A model generated the notes under the pieces. That model was not told where the DNA came from. It did no database searches and was given only the letters and a program-made list of their open reading frames with translations. A program made the position numbers and the translations under genes. Shown in pieces: positions 8,436 to 16,413 of a stretch of 39,106 nt of DNA (position 1 is the stretch's first letter; the number at the start of each line of letters is the position of its first letter). The stretch is from the NCBI GenBank assembly GCA_022394755.1, contig JAGFCA010000203.1, positions 1 to 39,106 on the forward strand, in the 5' to 3' direction. The stretch comes from Candidatus Poribacteria bacterium. GTDB taxonomy: Bacteria > Poribacteria > WGA-4E > WGA-3G.

Positions 8436-8493
8436 AATAGTCAATGGATTATTCACATACTAATTTTAATTATTACGTAATTTTATGACTATT
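8436..8493. repeat. Inverted repeat in the divergent HNH/peroxiredoxin intergenic region
   Basis: AATAGTCA (8436-8443) and TGACTATT (8486-8493) form an 8-bp inverted repeat. It encloses a 10-bp palindrome ATTACGTAAT (8472-8481). It lies between two divergent genes and could be an operator, but the flanking DNA is AT-rich and chance is possible. Confidence 0.3.
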
Positions 8494-8588
8494 GGCAAGA
8501 AAAATTCATATTAACAATACATAATATATGGGTTAGTCTGTATTATTACAAACTTGACACATCCCAAAGAATATGCCAAAATACCCTC

Positions 8589-9098
8589 ATGCCACGCAAA
8601 AACAAAATTCTCAACATTGGCGATGCTGCCCCACCATTCTCACTGCCCTCCCATAGAAGACAAACAGTATCCCTCACGTCTTATCGAGATAATCAACACA
8701 TCATATTGGTCTTTTTTCGAGGTACATGGTGACCAAACAGTCGCCGTCAGTTGACTGCCATACAAGAACATACCGACGATTACGCACAACACAATGCATC
8801 CCCATTAGCAATTGCGGGGCAGTGGCCCCGAGAGTTACGCGGATATGCTGAACGCAACGGAATTACCTATCCACTCTTAGTTGACAAGGAACGAAACGTC
8901 ATAAAGAGTTATGGCGTCTATCACTGGCTTAGCTTTGAGGCATATAATATCGCAAGACCCTCTACCTTCCTTATCGACAAACAAGGTATTATTAAATATA
9001 TGTATATAGGATCACACCAATTCGACTTGGTAGATCAAACTGAGTTAATAGACTGCTTAAAATCCTTAAATACAGACAAAGGACTACAGGTTGTGTAG
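8589..9098 (+). CDS. Peroxiredoxin-like (AhpC/TSA family) selenoprotein with in-frame TGA at codon 48
   Basis: Read through the TGA at 8730-8732, this frame encodes 169 residues with a full thioredoxin-fold peroxiredoxin layout. It opens with NIGDAAPPFSLPS and QTVSLTSYR (the AhpC/TSA start), then IILVFFRGTW-TGA-PNSRRQL, then LTAIQEH, GITYPLLVDKERNVIKSYGV and RPSTFLIDKQGIIKYMYIG. In Cys homologues the block reads RG[ST]WCPxCRxQL, so the TGA replaces exactly the peroxidatic cysteine. The second position of the usual CxxC is Ser51. Both halves are in the same frame with no other stop, and other genes here end at TGA, so selenocysteine is a better reading than a recoded genome. ATG 8589 is the only reasonable start; no strong ribosome binding site precedes it. 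The alternative is a nonsense pseudogene, unlikely given the exact position. Confidence 0.85.
8726..8761 (+). promoter_or_regulatory. SECIS-like hairpin around and after the TGA codon
   Basis: ATGG (8726-8729) pairs with CCAT (8758-8761). An 8-nt one-sided bulge (8730-8737) starts with the TGA, then CAGTC (8738-8742) pairs with GACTG (8753-8757) around a 10-nt loop beginning with G (8743-8752). Bacterial SECIS elements are stem-loops placed just 3' of the UGA inside the coding region, often with a G at the start of the apical loop, which SelB binds. The distance from TGA to loop is rather short, so exact folding needs checking. Confidence 0.55.
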
Positions 9099-9783
9099 GA
9101 TTCAATAACTACTCATTTACTGAATAGAATATACATTTAAACCTCCCAAGAATACTCTCAAATAATGTTATCTTAACGTGTTTCATGACTACTGCTCTTC
9201 ATCATTGTAGATTCACAGCAGAACAGTAGATGGGTGTGTAGAGTTTTTGGCACTTTACAACAGTGTTTCTTATACCTACATACCGTTGATTCTGATTCGA
9301 GGGGGAAATGTGTGAAATCCTATTCAGATTTGGGATCAAACAGTAAATGTTGCAAGACCGCTTCTCCGCGTAATCCTGTATCATCCGTTATTCAGAAAAG
9401 AAAACCATCACTACCCAAGCCTTCTTCTCCCTGTAATCCGAGATTCTGACATAAGGAACAATAGCAGACGACTATCAGCGTTTCAGACAACATGCATAAT
9501 ACATAAAAATAAATTGAAGAAAATAAATGACAAAGCAACTAATACCATATAGATTAACACACATTGACATAATAAATACACGTTACAATAACATAGAGAG
9601 AATTATTATACTACATAGTAGTAAAACAAAGTGTATTGTAATCTAATCCAATAATCTGATTTTTAAGGAGTGAATCTGCCGATAAATATTATGTTAACGA
9701 GTTGTGCTAAATGACTTTTAGTAACCAATAGTTTCACATTAATAATAATTGAAATGTATATCATTCATTAATTTAGATGCTTT

Positions 9784-9905
9784 TGAGTCCCTGGGAATGC
9801 CCGGGGAACGCCTAATGGCGTTCATACCGTTGATTCATGGCATTCATACCGTTGATTCATGGCATTCATACCGTTGATTCTGATTGGTAGGGACGAAATG
9901 TTTAT
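9784..9905 (+). repeat. REP-like palindrome split by an inserted hairpin/tandem-repeat module
   Basis: The left REP arm GAGTCCC (9785-9791) is followed by a GC-rich stretch and a hairpin GAACGCC (9806-9812) TAAT GGCGTTC (9817-9823). Next come three tandem copies of a 22-bp unit (9817-9838, 9839-9860, 9861-9882) containing TTCATACCGTTGATT. The right REP arm GGGACGAAATG (9890-9900) follows. A related arrangement occurs at 33411-33494. Confidence 0.65.
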
Positions 9906-10058
9906 AGAAAAAGTCTAAATAACTCTTTTGAGTCCTATAGGGACGGAATGTTTATAGAAAAAGTTGATATCCACTGTATTGAGTCCCATAGGGACGGAAT
10001 GTTTATAGAATAACTCTAAATAACTCTTTTGAGTCCCATAGGGACGGAATGTTTATTA
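9887..10058 (+). repeat. REP-like repeat array, subfamily A (about 51-bp period)
   Basis: Three near-identical units start with GAGTCC[CT]ATAGGGAC and continue GGAATGTTTATAGAA. They begin at 9930, 9981 and 10031, preceded by a half unit at 9887. The core GTCCCATAGGGAC is a hairpin. Linkers of about 20 nt follow; two of them (before 9930 and before 10031) are nearly the same, so this is not a CRISPR. The same spacing is seen in the array at 32616-33593. Confidence 0.8.
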
Positions 10059-10268
10059 CATAAAATCGAATTTACTTGAATATATACAACAGTCAGTTAG
10101 CTGGCACAAGTCGTTATGTTATCAGAATATTAATAGTAAAAACAGAATCATCCCTCATCAAGGAAAACTACAAAATTGTAACTTTTTTCAAATTTTAGAA
10201 TTAGAGATTAAATTCGTTTCAAACCCAGACGGGGACTAACAGGAAAGCCAGTGTAATAGCAAGAGACA

Positions 10269-10287
10269 TTCCTACACTTTGTAGGAA
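10269..10287 (+). repeat. Short hairpin of unknown role
   Basis: TTCCTAC (10269-10275) pairs with GTAGGAA (10281-10287), loop ACTTT. It is isolated in the gap 220 nt upstream of the ribD promoter. It lacks a T-tract and fits no known element. Confidence 0.35.
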
Positions 10288-10488
10288 AAGTGTAACATTT
10301 TCTCACACATCTAATAAAATGTACTAAGTTAGAAAAACGATAAAATCATCATAATAATGTAATAGCTTAGATTTAATACTACTGTAAACTGTATACTGAA
10401 AACCAATAACTGAAATCAATAAAATATACACATGGAAAATACGATATTTATGCCAAGAACTTTACATACCTACAGTAGATAAATGATT

Positions 10489-10516
10489 TTGAATTACGGT
10501 AATTCTGTGGTATACT
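10489..10516 (+). promoter_or_regulatory. Promoter of the riboflavin operon
   Basis: TTGAAT (10489-10494), 16-nt spacer, TATACT (10511-10516). Transcription would start near 10523, giving a leader of about 30 nt before ribD. That is too short for an FMN riboswitch, and no RFN-like conserved sequence is seen upstream. Confidence 0.5.
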
Positions 10517-10552
10517 ATAAGAAGCGTACAGCATTGTAGGTGAAGCATCACA

Positions 10553-11671
10553 ATGAACGAGTCGCACATTTACTTTATGAATCGCGCACTTACATTGGCA
10601 GAGATAGCAAAGGGACGTACAAATCCAAATCCTCTTGTCGGTGCTGTGGTTGTTAAAGACGGAGAGATAATTGCTGAAGGGTATCATGCGAAAGCAGGTG
10701 AACCACATGCCGAAATCCACGCTTTAGGTGCAGCGGGAGAGAAAGCAGATGGCGCAACACTCTACGTTACCCTTGAGCCTTGTTGTCATTGGGGACGAAC
10801 ACCGCCATGCACAGATGCGATCATCAAATCTGGAATTGCCAGTGTTTATATTGCACATTTAGATCCAAATCCGAAAGTTGCAGGAAAGGGTATACAAGAG
10901 TTAGAGACGGCAGGCATAAAAACCACTGTTGGCGTTTGTGCTGAAGCCGCGGAAACTCTTAATGAAGTCTATATTAAACATATAACCACTGGATACCCGT
11001 TTGTTATCTTAAAAACAGCGATGAGTCTTGATGGTAAAATCGCAACTTCTACGGGAGAATCAAAATGGATTACATCAGAAGTATCACGCGAAAAAGTGCA
11101 TGAGTTACGGGATCAGGTAGATGCAATTCTCGTTGGTATTGGTACGATTTTAAGTGATGATCCTGCCCTAACCACGAGACTTCAAGATAAAAAAGGAAAA
11201 GATCCAACACGGATAGTTTTAGATTCACATGCACGAACACCGCTAACAGCAAGAATTATAAACCCAGATAGTCTGGCAGAGGTAATCATTGCTGTAACAT
11301 CTCAAGCACCAAAAGAAAAGATCGTTCAACTTGAAAAAAGGAATGCTAAAGTAATTGTTATACCGGAGAAAGATGGAAGAGTCTGTTTCAAAACTTTGAT
11401 GCAAAATATAGGGGAACGTGGCTTAACAAGTGTGTTAGTAGAAGGCGGAGGTAAAGTTAACGAAAGCGTACTAAAATCAGGTGTAGTGGATAAAGTTATG
11501 TGTTTCATCGCTCCTAAATTTATCGGTGGAAGACAATCTCCAGGTATAATAGATGGAGACGGAATAAAGCGATTAAGAGATGCACATGAACTGGAAAGAC
11601 TTACTGTCACCCAACTTGACAACGACTTACTGATTGAAGGATATATCACTAACAAATGTTTACAGGGATAA
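10553..11671 (+). CDS. ribD: Bifunctional riboflavin biosynthesis deaminase/reductase RibD
   Basis: Catalyses the second and third steps from GTP: zinc-dependent deamination of the diaminopyrimidine, then NADPH reduction of the ribosyl side chain. In the 372-residue protein the deaminase domain (about 1-145) shows the zinc ligands His52 (PHAEIHAL, with catalytic Glu54), Cys77 and Cys86 (EPCCHWGRTPPC). The reductase domain (about 150-365) begins FVILKTAMSLDGKIAT and includes ESKWITSE, DAILVGIGTILSDDPALT and LVEGGGKVNESVLKSG. Length is normal for RibD. It overlaps ribE by 16 nt and leads a four-gene riboflavin operon. Confidence 0.97.
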   Translation: MNESHIYFMNRALTLAEIAKGRTNPNPLVGAVVVKDGEIIAEGYHAKAGEPHAEIHALGAAGEKADGATLYVTLEPCCHWGRTPPCTDAIIKSGIASVYIAHLDPNPKVAGKGIQELETAGIKTTVGVCAEAAETLNEVYIKHITTGYPFVILKTAMSLDGKIATSTGESKWITSEVSREKVHELRDQVDAILVGIGTILSDDPALTTRLQDKKGKDPTRIVLDSHARTPLTARIINPDSLAEVIIAVTSQAPKEKIVQLEKRNAKVIVIPEKDGRVCFKTLMQNIGERGLTSVLVEGGGKVNESVLKSGVVDKVMCFIAPKFIGGRQSPGIIDGDGIKRLRDAHELERLTVTQLDNDLLIEGYITNKCLQG

Positions 11672-12300
11672 TTGAGGAAATTGGAACGGTTTCTCAAGTG
11701 CATCCACAATCCAGCGGTATAACTGTTAAGATTAACGCACATACTATTCTTGAAGACACCAAAATTGGGGATAGTATTGCTGTTAATGGACCTTGTCTTA
11801 CTGTTCGAGAACTTGAAACGGATGGATTTATTGCTGATATCAGTGAAGAAACCTGTCGTAAAACCACTTTACGTTCATGTAAAGTTGGCACACGGGTAAA
11901 CTTGGAACGTTCCTTACGGTTAAATGATCGTCTTGGTGGACATTTGGTCTTAGGACATATTGATGAAGTCGCTACTATCAGCGGATGGAAACACGAAGGC
12001 ACATCAATAATTATGGAAATTACTGTTGGTGAGAATGTAAGACCATACATTGCATATAAAGGGTCAATTGCTGTTGATGGTGTTAGTCTTACAATCGCAA
12101 ACGTCTTGGAAAATAGATTTGAAGTAGCACTGATTCCACATACCTTACAAGTTACAACTTTTGGTGAAAAGCAGCCAGGGAACGGTGTGAACATAGAAGT
12201 TGATGTGATGGCACGATACGTTGAAACCCTATTGCGTAACCAAGTTACACCACCTCAAACACTAAATATAGATTTCTTACAAAAACATGGGTACGGTTAA
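11656..12300 (+). CDS. ribE: Riboflavin synthase alpha chain
   Basis: Dismutates two 6,7-dimethyl-8-ribityllumazine molecules to riboflavin, the last step of the pathway. The N-terminus MFTGIIEEIGTV is diagnostic. The 214-residue protein has the two tandem lumazine-binding barrels of the family: repeat 1 with GDSIAVNGPCLTV and repeat 2 with KGSIAVDGVSLTIANV. The active-site cysteine environment is kept (NGPCLTV). The start lies within the last 16 nt of ribD, so translation is coupled. Often also named ribC or ribB in other species. Confidence 0.96.
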   Translation: MFTGIIEEIGTVSQVHPQSSGITVKINAHTILEDTKIGDSIAVNGPCLTVRELETDGFIADISEETCRKTTLRSCKVGTRVNLERSLRLNDRLGGHLVLGHIDEVATISGWKHEGTSIIMEITVGENVRPYIAYKGSIAVDGVSLTIANVLENRFEVALIPHTLQVTTFGEKQPGNGVNIEVDVMARYVETLLRNQVTPPQTLNIDFLQKHGYG

Positions 12301-12323
12301 AGAAACGAAGACGAGAATACATT

Positions 12324-13541
12324 ATGAATTTTAGCACTATTTCTGATGCCCTTTCTGCCATTAAAGATGGAGAAATGATTATTGTTGTTGATGAACCGGA
12401 TCGCGAAAATGAAGGTGATCTCATTATGGCTGCCGAAAAGGTGACAGCCGAATCCATCAACTTCATGGCAAAATACGGGCGCGGACTTATATGTCTTCCG
12501 ACATGTACAGAACGCCTAACAGAACTTCAACTTAATCCCATGGTTATGGATAACACAGCACAGATGCAGACAGCATTCACTGTGACAATTGATGCCAAGG
12601 AAGTTACCACGGGAATTTCTGCACAGGAACGCGCTTATACCATACGGAAATTTGTAGATGAAAATGCAGTTCCCTCCGATTTTGTCCGTCCCGGACATAT
12701 TTTTCCACTGGAAGCACAACCCGGTGGTGTGCTCCGACGGGCTGGACATACAGAGGCTACAGTCGATTTAGCACGACTCGCAGGTCTATATCCTGCGGGT
12801 GTCTTATGTGAAGTACTCAATGATGATGGAACAATGGCGCGCGTTCCAGAATTGTTGGAATTCGCACAGGAACACGATCTCAAAATCATTACTATTTCTG
12901 ATCTTATCGCATATCGTAGACATACCGAAACGCTCATTAAAAAGGTTTCAACTGCTACAATACCCAGCGAACATGGAGAATTTAAACTTCACGCTTATGA
13001 AAGCAACGTCGACGGTTCACCATCTCCAAGTGATTCTGCCGAAACACATGTCGCTCTAACCAAAGGAACTATAACAGATGGAAGTCCTATCTTGGTCAGA
13101 GTTCATTCACAATGTCTGACAGGAGACGTATTTGGTTCACTCCGTTGTGATTGCGGAGAACAACTCCAAATCGCTCTTGGATATATTGAGGAAGAGGGTA
13201 AAGGCGTATTACTATATATGCGTCAAGAAGGTAGAGGTATGGGACTCAAAGACAAAATTCGTGCATATCATCTTCAAGATAACGAAGGTTTGGACACTGT
13301 GGAAGCAAATGAACGCCTTGGATTTCCACCAGATTTACGGGATTATGGAATTGGAGCACAGATCCTCGCAGATTTAGGTGTCAAAAAAATGCGACTTATG
13401 ACAAATAATCCTCATAAAGTAAAAGGGTTATCTGGATACGGGTTAGAGATTGTAGAACAAATTCCGTTACAAACTACTCCCAACTCACATAATAAACATT
13501 ATCTACAAACGAAACGCACAAAACTTGGACACCTACTCTGA
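12324..13541 (+). CDS. ribBA: Bifunctional DHBP synthase / GTP cyclohydrolase II (RibBA)
   Basis: Supplies both branches of riboflavin synthesis. The N-terminal RibB domain (about 1-200) makes 3,4-dihydroxy-2-butanone 4-phosphate from ribulose 5-phosphate and shows DEPDRENEGDLIMAAE and RAGHTEATVDLARLAG. The C-terminal RibA domain (about 205-400) opens the GTP ring and shows the zinc cluster in HSQCLTGDVFGSLRCDCGEQ (three Cys) and MRQEGRGMGL. At 405 residues it is a normal full-length fusion. It follows ribE after 23 nt and precedes ribH by 34 nt. Confidence 0.97.
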   Translation: MNFSTISDALSAIKDGEMIIVVDEPDRENEGDLIMAAEKVTAESINFMAKYGRGLICLPTCTERLTELQLNPMVMDNTAQMQTAFTVTIDAKEVTTGISAQERAYTIRKFVDENAVPSDFVRPGHIFPLEAQPGGVLRRAGHTEATVDLARLAGLYPAGVLCEVLNDDGTMARVPELLEFAQEHDLKIITISDLIAYRRHTETLIKKVSTATIPSEHGEFKLHAYESNVDGSPSPSDSAETHVALTKGTITDGSPILVRVHSQCLTGDVFGSLRCDCGEQLQIALGYIEEEGKGVLLYMRQEGRGMGLKDKIRAYHLQDNEGLDTVEANERLGFPPDLRDYGIGAQILADLGVKKMRLMTNNPHKVKGLSGYGLEIVEQIPLQTTPNSHNKHYLQTKRTKLGHLL

Positions 13542-13575
13542 TTATACATCCACTCTTTTATAGGAAATAAGGAAT

Positions 13576-14055
13576 ATGCCAAATATATATGAAGGCAACC
13601 TGAATAGTACAGATCTTAAATTCGGTATTATTGTAAGCCGATTCAACAGTTTTATTACCACTAAGCTCTTGGATGGTGCTCTTGATGCCTTCAAACGGCA
13701 CGGTGGTAATTTGGATGATGTCGATGTAGTGTGGATACCCGGAGCATTTGAAACTCCCAGTATCGCTAAACAACTTGCTGAAAGCGGACGATATGACGCA
13801 CTTATCTGTATTGGGGCTGTCATACGTGGAGCTACACCGCACTTCGATTATGTAGCAGGTGAAAGTGCAAAAGGCATTTCACAAGTTTCATTACAGACAG
13901 GTATACCGGTTATCTACGGTGTTATTACTACTGATACAATCGAGCAGGCTATTGAAAGGGCAGGTACAAAGTCTGGGAACAAAGGCGCGGAGGCTGCTGT
14001 AACCGCAATTGAAATGGCAAATCTTCGCAAACAACTTGACACCCTTGATTCATGA
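13576..14055 (+). CDS. ribH: 6,7-dimethyl-8-ribityllumazine synthase (lumazine synthase)
   Basis: Condenses 3,4-dihydroxy-2-butanone 4-phosphate with the RibD product to form the substrate of riboflavin synthase. 159 residues. Conserved blocks are SRFNSFITTKLLDGALDAF, WIPGAFETPSIAKQL, CIGAVIRGATPHFDYVAGESAKGI (with the catalytic His) and PVIYGVITTDTIEQAIERAGTKSGNKG. The protein assembles into pentamers or 60-mer shells in other species. It ends the riboflavin operon; an 80-nt gap follows before hisH. Confidence 0.97.
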   Translation: MPNIYEGNLNSTDLKFGIIVSRFNSFITTKLLDGALDAFKRHGGNLDDVDVVWIPGAFETPSIAKQLAESGRYDALICIGAVIRGATPHFDYVAGESAKGISQVSLQTGIPVIYGVITTDTIEQAIERAGTKSGNKGAEAAVTAIEMANLRKQLDTLDS

Positions 14056-14135
14056 GATGTCTTAGATTGTATACTATCTGAAGAGTAAAATCCTATAATT
14101 CTAACTATTCATAAAAAATCGGTTCTAAAACATAA

Positions 14136-14738
14136 ATGATTGCAATTATTGACTACAAAGCAGGAAACCTAACAAGTGTTGCTCGAGCTTTAGATATACT
14201 TGGATATAAAAACAAAATAACTGATGATGCTGATACAATATTAAACGCAGAACGTGTTATTTTCCCCGGTGTTGGGGCTGCAAAAGCAACAATGGAAAAC
14301 TTGCAGAACCGTTCCCTTGATAATATCCTCCGCAAATATTATGAATCCGGTAAACCTATGTTAGGAATCTGTATCGGTATCCAAATCTTATTTCAACATA
14401 GTGAGGAAGAAGAGACAGAATGTCTCGGTCTGTTTCCCGGGTACGTCAAAAAATATCCCAATCAAAAACGGCTTAAAGTGCCGCAAATCGGTTGGAATGA
14501 AGTATGCCAGATACAACCTCACCCTATATTTAAAGATGTACCAAATCCAGCACATTTTTATTTTGTTAACGCATACTATCCTGTACCAGAGATGGAGGAA
14601 ACCATCATAGGAAAGACTACCTACGGTCTCGAATTTTGTAGCGCAATAGCACATAACAACCTTATCGCAACCCAATTTCATTTAGAGAAAAGTGGACGTG
14701 TCGGATTGAAAATGTTAGAAAACTTCCTGAAAATGTAG
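14136..14738 (+). CDS. hisH: Imidazole glycerol phosphate synthase glutamine amidotransferase subunit
   Basis: The class I glutaminase that feeds ammonia to HisF in histidine biosynthesis. The 200-residue protein begins IAIIDYKAGNLTSVARAL and has the nucleophile Cys79 in MLGICIGIQILF. The remaining triad residues are His182 and Glu184 in ATQFHLEKSGRVG. The usual motif reads QFHPEKS; the proline is Leu183 here, a small deviation between the two catalytic residues. No hisF or other his gene is nearby, so the gene is separated from its partner. It starts 80 nt after ribH and ends 33 nt before the histidine kinase. Confidence 0.94.
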   Translation: MIAIIDYKAGNLTSVARALDILGYKNKITDDADTILNAERVIFPGVGAAKATMENLQNRSLDNILRKYYESGKPMLGICIGIQILFQHSEEEETECLGLFPGYVKKYPNQKRLKVPQIGWNEVCQIQPHPIFKDVPNPAHFYFVNAYYPVPEMEETIIGKTTYGLEFCSAIAHNNLIATQFHLEKSGRVGLKMLENFLKM

Positions 14739-14771
14739 AGTCAATCATAATCCAATACTCACAACAATGCC

Positions 14772-16325
14772 ATGAAAGCTTTATTATTAGCATTCGGTGT
14801 AATATGCATAAATATAATTGTTTATGTATCGGGATGGCATCAGTATTATTTTACAGTTTCACATCTCTATTATGGTGTGATTATGTTGGCAGCACTTTAT
14901 GTAAGCCAACAGAAACAACAAGCTCTTCTCGGACTAACAACAATAGCAAATTGGATCTATGTATTACGATTTCCACAACAGGTTGAAGGTATTGCTATAG
15001 CGTTCCTCTATCCGGTTATAGCAATTCTATTAGGTAGAACTATCCGTCAATTGCAGATTCAACGTTTGAATCGTACCAAAGAGATGGATAGAATTAGCAT
15101 TGATATTGCTACTTTGGAAAAACGGGTAAGGGATTTATCGATTGTCTTTGAGGTGAGTCAAGCAGCCAATGATGCACTTGAATTTGATGAACTTTTTCAA
15201 CGGATTATTGAAATATTATCAGAACGACTCGGCATTTTTCGCGGGACATTAAACCTTTATGATGAGGGTGAGGTGGTAACATCCGCTGAGGTAATTTTAG
15301 GATTAACCGCTGCTGAGCAAAAACGTGGAACTGATCACCAGATTGAGGAGATAGAGAGAAAAGTACTTGCGGATGGGGAAGCACGAGGTGTACCACAGTA
15401 TAGGATTCCCAGGTCTTCCGTAGAACTTTATCCACCTGAACAGGTAGAATCGAAAGATAATATCGATTTCTGGTGTTTACCAGTAATTGTTGAAGAACAG
15501 GTCATCGGTACTCTCAGAATTGACAAGGCAAAAGATGAGCTTTCAGCATCAGAAGATCTACAAGTATTGGAAATTATTGCTTCTATCATTGCGCAGAGAG
15601 TAAAAATACAGCAGACCATAGATGCTTTAGTTCAAGCAGAACGGTTAGCTGCACTTGGAAAATTGGTGACTACCATTGCACACGAAGTACGAAATCCACT
15701 TGGAAGTATTCGATTGGCAACACAACTTCTCAGCGAACCTTCCGATAGATTTGAAAAACTACCAAGTGCGGAACAAGAGGAGATTGCTGAATATACCTCA
15801 ATTATTATTAAAGAGGTAGACAGATTAAACCGCTCTATTGAGCAACTACTGGCGTTCGGTAAACCAGCAACAACTGACGCAGAACTTTGTGATATACAGA
15901 AATTGCTTGATAACTGTCTCGCAACCTATCAACCTGAATTAGATAGGCACAATATTGAAGTTATATGTGAATTGGATGAATGTCCATCCGTATATCTAAA
16001 TCAAGACGGGATAACACAGGTGATCTTCAACCTATTTTCAAATGCAATTGAAGCAATGGAAACTGGTGGTACGTTAACAATTAAAACTTATACGGAGAAT
16101 GATACAAAAACCGTTTTCATTAGGATACAAGATACAGGACAGGGGATTTCGCAGGCTGACATCCCGAATTTATTTGATGCCTTTTATACGACAAAACAAA
16201 AGGGCACAGGACTTGGACTTTATATCAGTCGTAAAATTTTAGCTGAACACGAGGGAAATATTGAAGTGGATGCCTCTCTTACAACTGGCTCCGCTTTTAT
16301 TATATCTCTTCCCAGTGTAATTTAG
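14772..16325 (+). CDS. Membrane sensor histidine kinase with GAF domain
   Basis: 517 residues. Four hydrophobic segments within residues 1-100 anchor it in the membrane, and a coiled coil (about 100-130) links to a GAF-like sensor domain (about 135-275). HisKA carries the phosphorylated His304 in IAHEVRNPLGSIRLATQLL. The HATPase domain follows with the N box VIFNLFSNAIEAM and the glycine boxes DTGQGIS and GTGLGLYIS. With almost no periplasmic loop, it probably senses a membrane or cytoplasmic signal. The next gene is a sigma54-type response regulator, so together they form an AtoSC/NtrBC-like two-component system. The stimulus is unknown. Confidence 0.92.
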   Translation: MKALLLAFGVICINIIVYVSGWHQYYFTVSHLYYGVIMLAALYVSQQKQQALLGLTTIANWIYVLRFPQQVEGIAIAFLYPVIAILLGRTIRQLQIQRLNRTKEMDRISIDIATLEKRVRDLSIVFEVSQAANDALEFDELFQRIIEILSERLGIFRGTLNLYDEGEVVTSAEVILGLTAAEQKRGTDHQIEEIERKVLADGEARGVPQYRIPRSSVELYPPEQVESKDNIDFWCLPVIVEEQVIGTLRIDKAKDELSASEDLQVLEIIASIIAQRVKIQQTIDALVQAERLAALGKLVTTIAHEVRNPLGSIRLATQLLSEPSDRFEKLPSAEQEEIAEYTSIIIKEVDRLNRSIEQLLAFGKPATTDAELCDIQKLLDNCLATYQPELDRHNIEVICELDECPSVYLNQDGITQVIFNLFSNAIEAMETGGTLTIKTYTENDTKTVFIRIQDTGQGISQADIPNLFDAFYTTKQKGTGLGLYISRKILAEHEGNIEVDASLTTGSAFIISLPSVI

Positions 16326-16413
16326 ATCTAAGTATTGGTCTTTGGAACAGATAACAGAGATTTCTATTACAATATAGAAATGATATTAGATAGTTGATTA
16401 ACGAGATACAATT

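Larger units (their letters stand above)
9099..10488. other. Long gene-free region with repeats
   Basis: No convincing coding sequence is present on either strand; the short open frames lack recognisable motifs and run through repeat DNA. The stretch 9278-9310 carries CATACCGTTGATTCTGATT joined to a G-run and GAAATG, a decayed copy of the repeats described next. 9450-9780 is AT-rich with only weak hairpins, such as TACTAC/GTAGTA at 9609-9623. 10060-10480 holds one small hairpin (10269-10287). No tRNA, FMN riboswitch or CRISPR was recognised. Confidence 0.6.

Noticed and set aside
8730..8732. Reassignment of TGA in this genome
   Set aside because: Several solid genes (for example ribH, the sigma54 regulator and the lipoprotein at 5448) end at TGA, so TGA is a normal stop.
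8554..8754. Open frame of 66 codons overlapping the first part of the peroxiredoxin-like gene
   Set aside because: It is in another frame, has no family signature, and the real N-terminal half of the peroxiredoxin lies in the frame starting at 8589.
9234..9449. Open frame of 71 codons in the repeat region
   Set aside because: Biased composition, overlaps a decayed repeat, no recognisable motif; regarded as chance.
9887..10058. CRISPR-like regular repeats
   Set aside because: Only three to four units, palindromic cores with long shared linkers (two of the so-called spacers are nearly identical), and no cas genes nearby. They fit a REP-like family instead.
10200..10552. FMN riboswitch upstream of ribD
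   Set aside because: No RFN-like conserved core was seen, and the likely promoter leaves only about 30 nt of leader.
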